A DNA stretch of 64,000 nt from Patiria miniata (lineage: Eukaryota > Echinodermata > Asteroidea > Valvatida > Asterinidae): assembly GCF_015706575.1 (NCBI RefSeq), contig NW_024037055.1, positions 14,794,262-14,858,261 of the forward strand, in the 5' to 3' direction. The translations under genes and the position numbers were made by a program. Below, piece after piece: positions 54,201 to 63,200 of the stretch. The notes beneath the pieces were generated by a model. That model saw only the letters and a list, made by a program, of their open reading frames with translations. It was not told the origin of the DNA and searched no databases. Position 1 is the first letter of the stretch. The number at the start of each line of letters is the position of its first letter.

Positions 54201-57200
54201 GGAACGGGGTTCGAACCTGTGACTTCCGGATTACTGTTCCGGCGCTCTACCAACTAGCTTTCCAGCCCTACATTGGCATTCCACGTATGTCTTTGTTCAA
54301 GGGGCACGAAGCCACAATCCTGTATGTGTCGTCATTGGCATGTAGTAAGGAGGTATAATTTCACAGGGTATTTGATACCAGCCCTAGTTATCTTCACTTT
54401 CAGCAAGGTTGCCGTCTTTAAATTGGTAGGTACTATTCTGGGTGGCTATAAGTTTGTAATTCTACGGGTGTCCAGCTACCAAACCCTCTTAAATGATCAT
54501 CTCCACCATCACAGCAGCCCTGCTTGCAATATGAAACGCTTACCCCACTGATAGCTGAAGACGGACCCATGGAAGGACCACTTCTCCAGGCCCAACGAGA
54601 AGGTGAAGTCGCAGGGGTCAAACTTGAACCAAGCCGTGGCCGAGACATCAGCTATCTTCAGGTCCAGGTCCAGGCAGCATCGCAGCTCTGTGCAGGTCTC
54701 TCCGATCACGGTGCAGTTGCCTAGGATAGTTGTGGAACTCGCGCAGACGTCTTGAGAGAAAGACAGCAATTATTTGTTAAGTTGGTTCAGTGATTCACAA
54801 CAGTCACAAATTACCAGAGACATTCCAAAGATTATGTCACCATTTAAATGACATGACTCGTACACACTGTGTGGTGTCAGTTTGTGGAAACCGCGTAATC
54901 AATAATTTCCGTTTCATGAACTAATACGTGGGGATGTGCAGACAGTGCGCGCGCACTTCATACACTCACGCGTAATACAATAATTCTGTTTTCACGAACT
55001 GAAACACATGTGGTAGAAATACAAATCGGAGAAAAAATGCTTTGAAAGGTTCGACACAAATTTACTCAATTCGTATATACTTACACACAATAATTAAAAA
55101 CCTTTTTACTGATGAGATTACGATCAGTTTCAGTTCAACAAACGAAAATGTATGGAGTGCGTCCATCTAGTGTCAGTTGTCAGTTCATGAATCCAAAATA
55201 ACGCAGTTCTGTAAGGTACGTGCGTATGCCGGACACTCACAGGCAACTGAGTGTCAGTTTTAATTGACAAATTTATCAATTTTTTCTTCAGAGTTTATGC
55301 TGAAACTCTTTGAGGTTTTTTATAGGTTAACATTATTCAACAACATCAAAAGTACATTTAATAATTAAGACACATCAAGACTCATTTGCCAATGCAAATC
55401 ACACCTTCCGATTTGCCCCTAACAGCTAATCTTCTTAACCCTGAAAACCTCTTAAATCCTATTGGAGTTGGCCTGGGTCTGGTCTTTGCCTCCAAACTTC
55501 TGGGTCAAAGTTCAAGCAGGGTTAAAGGGGCACTCAAGATGCTTTTAGCTATGTCTCATTAGTGAACTGCTGGAGTTTGAGTTTTTTTACGGAAAAATGA
55601 CTGAGTAATTAAACATTATTTTAAAACGTACTGAAAAGGTCAGTACTGTCGCACACAACAGAGTTAAAACTCACCTTGTCTGTGATAGGTGCATGCCTGT
55701 CCTGACAGGAAGCTGCCCAGATGTAGATGACGCAGGGCTGCATCTATGGCAAACTGACCGATATTACCACCGAGGTAATCCAAAAAGCCTGATACAGTGC
55801 CGTCACCTGCAAGTTTCCAAATAACAAAGAAAAAATTACAGCACATTATTCAAGGACCACATACACCACTATTGAAGGGCCAATGAAATGAATAGAAACA
55901 TATTTTGTGTAACTTTCTACTCCTTGTAAATGTATAATAATTATTTGACATCCCTTTTTGGATGATTTTATTGAAAAGTGCACTTTTTTTAACATTGAAC
56001 AATTGGATGCTTTTCCGGACAACTGAGGGGGCTGTTGCTGTGATGTCACTTCAGGAAGACACTGCTCAGTTAAGGGGTTTTCTGTTCAAATTGTGAACCC
56101 AAATATTTGCTCATTGAAAACGTCCGTAAGAAAAGTTCGCTCATGGGCTTACTGCAATGTACTGACACAGCTACGAATCACAACAGAGAATAAAATGTAC
56201 CATGCAGAATATTCTAAGTCTTTAGATCTTCATAATAAACTGGTGTCTTGTGTTCCTTCTTCCATTCTCGGATTTATTAGATGGTGTTCATGTGTTATCA
56301 GTGATTCGAATTGACTCAAGCATAAATTTGACTTGACTAGACTCGACAACACACTGTGACTCGATTGACTCGACTTAACCTTCTTGACCTAATGACTTGA
56401 CTCGACTAGAGTCACTTCCAAAATTCAATCACATGTTACAACTCTGTGGACTATAACCTATTTGGAATAAGCTGTGCCTGTAGAGGCACTGCATTCAAAT
56501 TTAAAGAGAAACCAACTTGACCCCAAAAACTAAAAACAATTGAACAAAACACAGAGAAAAAAAATGCTATTTGTTATGATGCGACATCATAGTAGGTTCA
56601 AAACATACCTGGCAGTGAGAATGAAGCCTCCCTGTTGCACAACGGTATTGGGAAACGACTGCCCTCCAATATGATCACTGTGTCACATTCTCCATCTATG
56701 CAGAGGACTAGGGACAAGTCTACCTCAAACTCCTTGTCTTCTGTGATTTTAGCCACACGCCATCTTCAAGATACAAATATAAACAACTTAGTCAGAATAT
56801 TGATTTAATTCAAGTTGCAGTTTTTTTTTTTAAATTCACACACAATCTTGCCTGCAACCGCACTTTCAAACATTTTTCAGTACAATTAGCAAGCAACACA
56901 ATGGTGCTCATGCTCAGCGTTTTATAAGGTTTCATAACCCAGAGATTGCAAGTTATTTTTTAGGGGTTGATCACTGAATGTTCAACAAATCAATGTTAAC
57001 CGTTTCCTAAAGTGGACATTTGATTATGGGATTGATCAAACAAGCTTGCCCATTCACGTACGTTTACATGTCTAAATTAAAAAAAAAAAAAAAATCAAAA
57101 TTTGATCACAGATTTTTTTTCCAAACGTTTAAAATGGACCCCAATTTATAAAAATGAATGTGTTTTTGTATTAACTTGATTTGCCTCCCAGTTTTGTTAT

Positions 57201-60200
57201 ATCGAGAATATAGGATGTCTATTTAATAACAAAGCATGACGAGAAAATTTGACTTGATCACAATCAAGGAAGTTAATTTTAAGCACTTTTCAATGATCAG
57301 CAACTATCTATGGAGTCACCCAACATCAAATTTCCATGACTCTACCAAGAACAGGGAAAGGTGTCAGCTTTTGTAAGGCATTGGCAAAACATTAATACCA
57401 TTATGTGAAATAAATGTTACCAAATTAAACATGGATTGTTATCCTAAATGCACGGTCATGGTCGTACCTGACTCTCAGGATGCTATTCACAACTTCCTCC
57501 ATGACATCGCCCAGCGGGTAATGGAACAAGGTCACACTACGTTCCCACTTCTCAAAGCCCACAGACAGGGTGAAGTTGCAGGGATCCAGGATGACCCAGG
57601 CACTGACGCTGCGAGTCGTTATCTTCAAGTCCATCTCCAGACAGCATCTGATACCCAGGCAGGAGTCCGAGACAGTGCAAGAGAGGAAGTCGGGGAGCTG
57701 GGTGACGTCAACGGCTGGACAGGCTGGGGAGGAAGAGAATCAATGACACATATTAAAAGTGACAATGCTGGGCTTGGAATTGATGACAGTGCAAGAGAGG
57801 AAGTCAGGGAGATGGGTGAAGTCAACGGCTGGATAGGCTGGGGAGGAAGAGAATCAATGACACATATTGACAGTGACAATGCAGGACTATGGAATTGGTG
57901 ACAGTGCAAGAGAGGAAGTCGGGGAGCTGAGTGGCATCAACAGCTTCACAGGCTAGGAAGAGGACCAAGGACACGTATTAAAAGTGACAATGCAGGGCTT
58001 GGAATTGGTGACAGTGCAAGAGAGGAAGTCAAGGAGCTGGGTGACATCAATGGCTGGACAGGCTGGGGAGCAAGAGAATCAAGGACACATATTGACAGTG
58101 ACAATGCAGGGCTTGGAATTGGTGACAGTGCAAGAGAGGAAGTCAGGGAGCTGGGTGACGTCAACGGCTGGACAGGCTGGGGAGGAAGAGAATCAATGAC
58201 ACATATTGACAGTGACAATGCAGGACTATGGAATTGGTGACAGTGCAAGAGAGGAAGTCAGGGAGCTGAGTGGCATCAACAGCTTCACAGGCTCGGAAGA
58301 GGACAAGGACACGTATTAAAAGTGACAATGCAGGGCTTGGAATTGGTGACAGTGCAAGAGAGGAAGTCAAGGAGCTGGGTGACGTCAATGGCTGGACAGG
58401 CTGGGGAGGAAGAGAATCAAGGACACATATTGACAGTGACAATGCAGGACTATGGAATTGGTGACAGTGCAAGAGAGGAAGTCAGGGAGCTGAGTGGCAT
58501 CAACAGCTTCACAGGCTCGGAAGAGGACAAGGACACGTATTAAAAGTGACAATGCAGGGCTTGGAATTGGTGACTGTGCAAGAGAGGAAGTCAAGGAGCT
58601 GGGTGACGTCAACGGCTGGACAGGCTGGGGAGCAAGAGAATCAAGGACACATATTGACAGTGACAATGCAGGGCTTGGAATTGGTGACAGTGCAAGAGAG
58701 GAAGTCAAGGAGCTGGGTGACATCAATGGCTGGACAGGCTGGGGAGCAAGAGAATCAAGGACACATATTGACAGTGACAATGCAGGGCTTGGAATTGGTG
58801 ACAGTGCAAGAGAGGAAGTCAGGGAGCTGGGTGACGTCAACGGCTGGACAGGCTGGGGAGGAAGAGAATCAATGACACATATTGACAGTGACAATGCAGG
58901 ACTATGGAATTGGTGACAGTGCAAGAGAGGAAGTCAGGGAGCTGAGTGGCATCAACAGCTTCACAGGCTCGGAAGAGGACAAGGACACGTATTAAAAGTG
59001 ACAATGCAGGGCTTGGAATTGGTGACAGTGCAAGAGAGGAAGTCAAGGAGCTGGGTGACGTCAATGGCTGGACAGGCTGGGGAGGAAGAGAATCAAAGAC
59101 ACATATTGACAGTGACAATGTAAGGCTTTGAATTGGTAACAGTGCAAGAGAGGAAGTTGGGGAGCTGAGTGACGTCAACGGCTGGACGGGCTGGGGAGGA
59201 AGAGAATCAAGGACACATATTGAAAGTGACAATGCAGGACTATGGAATTGGTGACAGTGCAAGAGAGGCAGTCCGGGAGATGAGTGGCGTCAACAGCTGG
59301 ACAGGCTAGGAAGAGGACCAAGGACACGTATTAAAAGTGACAATGAAGGGCTTGGAATTGGTGACAGTGTAAGAGAGGAAGTTGGGGAGCTGAGTGATGT
59401 CAACGGCTGGACAGGCTGGGGAGGAAGAGAATCAAAGACACATATTGAAAGTGACAATGCAGCGCTTGCAATTGGTGACAGTGCAAGAGAGGAAGTCAGG
59501 GAGATGGGTGAAGTCAACGGCTGGACAGGCTGGGGAGCAAGAGAATCAATGACACATATTGACAGTGACAATGCAGGGCTTGGAATTGGTGACAGTGCAA
59601 GAGAGGAAGTCAAGGAGCTGGGTGACGTCAACGGCTGGACAGGCTGGGGAGGAAGAGAATCAAGGACACATATTGACAGTGACAATGCAGGGCTTAGAAT
59701 TGGTGACAGTGCAAGAGTGGAAGTCGGGGAGATGAGTGGCGTCAACAGCTGGACAGGCTAGGAAGAGGACCAAGGACACATATTAAAAGTGACAATGAAG
59801 GGCTTGGAATTGGCGACAGTGTAAGAGAGAAAGTTGGGCAGCTGAGTGACGTCAACGGCTGGACAGGCTGGGGAGGAAGAGAATCAAGGACACATATTGA
59901 CAGTGACAACGTGAGGCTTGGTATTTGTAGCAGTGCAAGAGAGGACATCGGGACGGCTTGGTAACAACAGGCAGGACAACTGTAGGAAGAAGAGAAGTCA
60001 TGAAAATAGTGACAATACAGAAAAGATAAAATAACTTACTACTTCGGAATTCCCCTGGTGTTCCCCGGTCACACTGACTGGTGCTGAGATATTCCTGTTA
60101 AAAAGTAATTAATAACCAAATTGTACAATTTAAAGGTTGACAATCTTCTGTCTTGTAACAAATGTTTCTACATTTTGTGGGATAAATTTACAAATTCATT

Positions 60201-63200
60201 TTTTATTCAAAAGCCTATCTCCAAGGAGTTAACTTTCCAGATGTTTGAAAGATGTTTTAAGTTGGATCTAACTTGCGTAAATGGGTATGGCATAATTTCT
60301 GGAAATGAGAGAATTTCTCGAAGAGACGATAATTTTTCAAAAAAACACAAACATCTTTTTTTGGCTTTGTCAACCAAAAATGCAACTCTCACAAAAGAAG
60401 TTGAACTGCAAGCGTTTAAAGATTACTTGATTAACTCTGCAAGATTTAACAATGTTATTTTCCAAGATTAGCCTGTGATTGCCTCTTCCAAGAGAAAAAA
60501 TAGATCAATTACAAAACCAATTACTGAGTCTATTTGAATTCACTCACACTCAGACCAAATTTCTCCAGCACCAGATCAATGGCCGAGTTTCCGATGCGAC
60601 CGCCGAGATCTCTTATGAATCCCTCCACTGTGCCATCACCAGGCAAGGTGAATGACGTGGCATTAATGTTGCACAGGGGTATAGGGACCCAGACATGGTC
60701 TAGTACTGGGGTCATGGTGCAGGTGTCGTCAATGCACAACATCAGGTTCAGCGTCACAGAGAAGACTTTCCTCTCTGTTAGCTTGTCAATGGAATAGCTG
60801 TCGACAAAGAACAAGATTTCGAAAGTATGAAAAGATGATTACATTTCTTGAATCAAGTGAAAATTCACATATCGCCGGAATCAAACTGTTGTGGAATCAT
60901 ATTAAAATCATTAAAAAATCATCAGGCAAAAGGGCATACAATAACTCGTCTGTCAACGGATAACTGTTTAAAGAACAGGATGTTGTATGTCTGCCTATGG
61001 AATATTGGTACCTTTTAATAATAACCAAGATCAATAAATATTATGAATCAAGTGAAAGATAGTGTCAGCGTTAAATCAAACTGTCTTTGAAGATAATTAA
61101 TATCATAAAGGTATCTTCAAGTGAGAAGAACATATCATAAAAATGACAGAATGACCACCACCAGTAGCAATGGAATAAATGTCAATAAAGATACACAATG
61201 CATCTAGGAAATCACAAAAAATGAGACAAATCCATGCTTTACATGCACATAATTGTTATAAGAAATTAAAGAGGTTGTGGAATGCTGAAAGTCGTTTTGT
61301 TTTTTATACTTTTTTATTTTAGAGTAAACCCATATATATCATAATGACAAACTCCCATTCTTTTGTAATGTGCGTTTATATGTTTATAAAACTGAAATTC
61401 ATCGAGTAATTTGTTGGTCGACGAGCACATAATTGAAATCAACAGTCGTCGGGTTCTTCGTAAAATGAGAAAAATCGTGACGTAAAAAAAAGGACTCGTT
61501 TATACTACGCTGCATCGGGAGTCCTGTTTATTACATCACAGTTTACTACGTTTTGTTTGCTGCCCCGAACGACGACTTTTACACAAATTGCACGTTCGGG
61601 TCGAAACAGGCCCTGAAAAACAGCTCTCAAAAGTACCTTTTGTATTCATTTCATGACAGAAACAATAGTGGTTTTTATTTCATCAAACCTTAGTCTACAT
61701 ATACCCGAAAAATGACGGAAATGTCTTTCGAGCATTCCACAACCTCTTTAAAGTATCTGTGAATTATATTAAAATCATTAAAAAACTTTCAATTTAAGAG
61801 GATACTGGTATATAACAAAAAAGCACTGATCATGTCAGACCTACGCATTATAGAAATGAATTATGTCACCTTAATGCAATGGCATCTCCGAGTTCCGTTG
61901 TCTCCACCTTCCCCCACTCATAGCTGAAGAGGGTGATGTTCAGTTCCCAGTTCTCAAAGGCCACGTACAGCTGGAAGTTGCAAGGGTCGACTTGGATCCT
62001 TGCGCTCAGCATGAGTTCAGTGATGACAAAGTCAAGGTGGATGCAGCATTGGATGCCAAGGCAGCGATCGTCAATGGTGCATTGGACAACATTCTCCAGG
62101 AAGGGGAGGGAGATCATGGGGCAATCTTATTGAAAGAAGGAGAAAAAACCCATGAACGATGAAATTTTAGGATCACAAGAAGAGGACAACAGTGCTTTTT
62201 TCAACCTTTTTAAGCAGGCATGCAACTGAGAATTTCGAAAACAAGAGGAAATTCCAAACCACACAAGACTTTGTACTGTATTTTTCAATTTGTAATGGCA
62301 TTCATGAGAAGTAAAAAACGAGGAAATCAGCGGATCCGAGGAAAAGTTGCATGCCTGTTTTAAGACATGTAGGATCATTACCAAAGTGGAGATAGACTGG
62401 TATCACATGTGACCTACTGTGGCAAAATGAGGAATGTCCCCCAAAACCATGTTTTGAGTAATCAACGCCTGAAGTTGGATACACTGGAAAAATCATGTCA
62501 AAATCAATATTGTTTTTTTTGTCTCATTTTTGAGTAGCCAAGGTATCCAAGATTCACACTATGCATTTTAGTTGGGAAAAAATTATCCCCAAATGTTGGA
62601 AACTGAAAAATGTTTTCCACTGCCGTTGGCGGCACAATGCGTATTTCTTTTTTCAAAGCCGTTTTTCTCGAAATGAGGTTGCTGAAGTTCGGCGGGACAC
62701 TGTTGAAGTTTCTGTGGCATATCTTTGGAATAGATTGATCTACATAAATAAATTTGGTATCATTGAAAAGCCAATGATTTGCGCTTGAACATGATGTATG
62801 TAACTTGAAAAGTCAAAGGTGGGGTTATTCCTCATTATGATATAACAGGTCACAAATACTCTGAAATTATTCCACTTCACATGGTATCTTTGGGTCTTAA
62901 AGAAAACAAACATTAAAAGTGGATTCAAAATAGCTTCCTACTGGCATTTGTTGTTAAAGTGCACTAACACTAGAATCCAAATACGAGATCCACTGATGTA
63001 TATATTTTTTTTTCTATTTTCTCGAAATGTACTGTACTTACTGAGCTAATACTTCAACAGGGCCCAATTGCATAGCACTGCTTAACAGTAAGCAGAAAAG
63101 TTGTGCTTACTATAGCAGAAAATCATGCTGCTGCTTAAGCACTATTTCATGCTAACGGTTGCGCGCGCACGGATATTTCTATTGTTACGTCACTGATTTA

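Noticed and set aside
55500..55560. Another TTAA-type MITE starting TTAAAGGGGCACTCAAGATG
   Set aside because: No matching inverted right end was found nearby.
57671..59965. Many open frames on both strands (SPALSLSICVLDSLPPQP and REEVKELGDVNGW types)
   Set aside because: They are by-products of the tandem array. No start, donor or terminator context, and the repeat is explained by duplicated intron ends.
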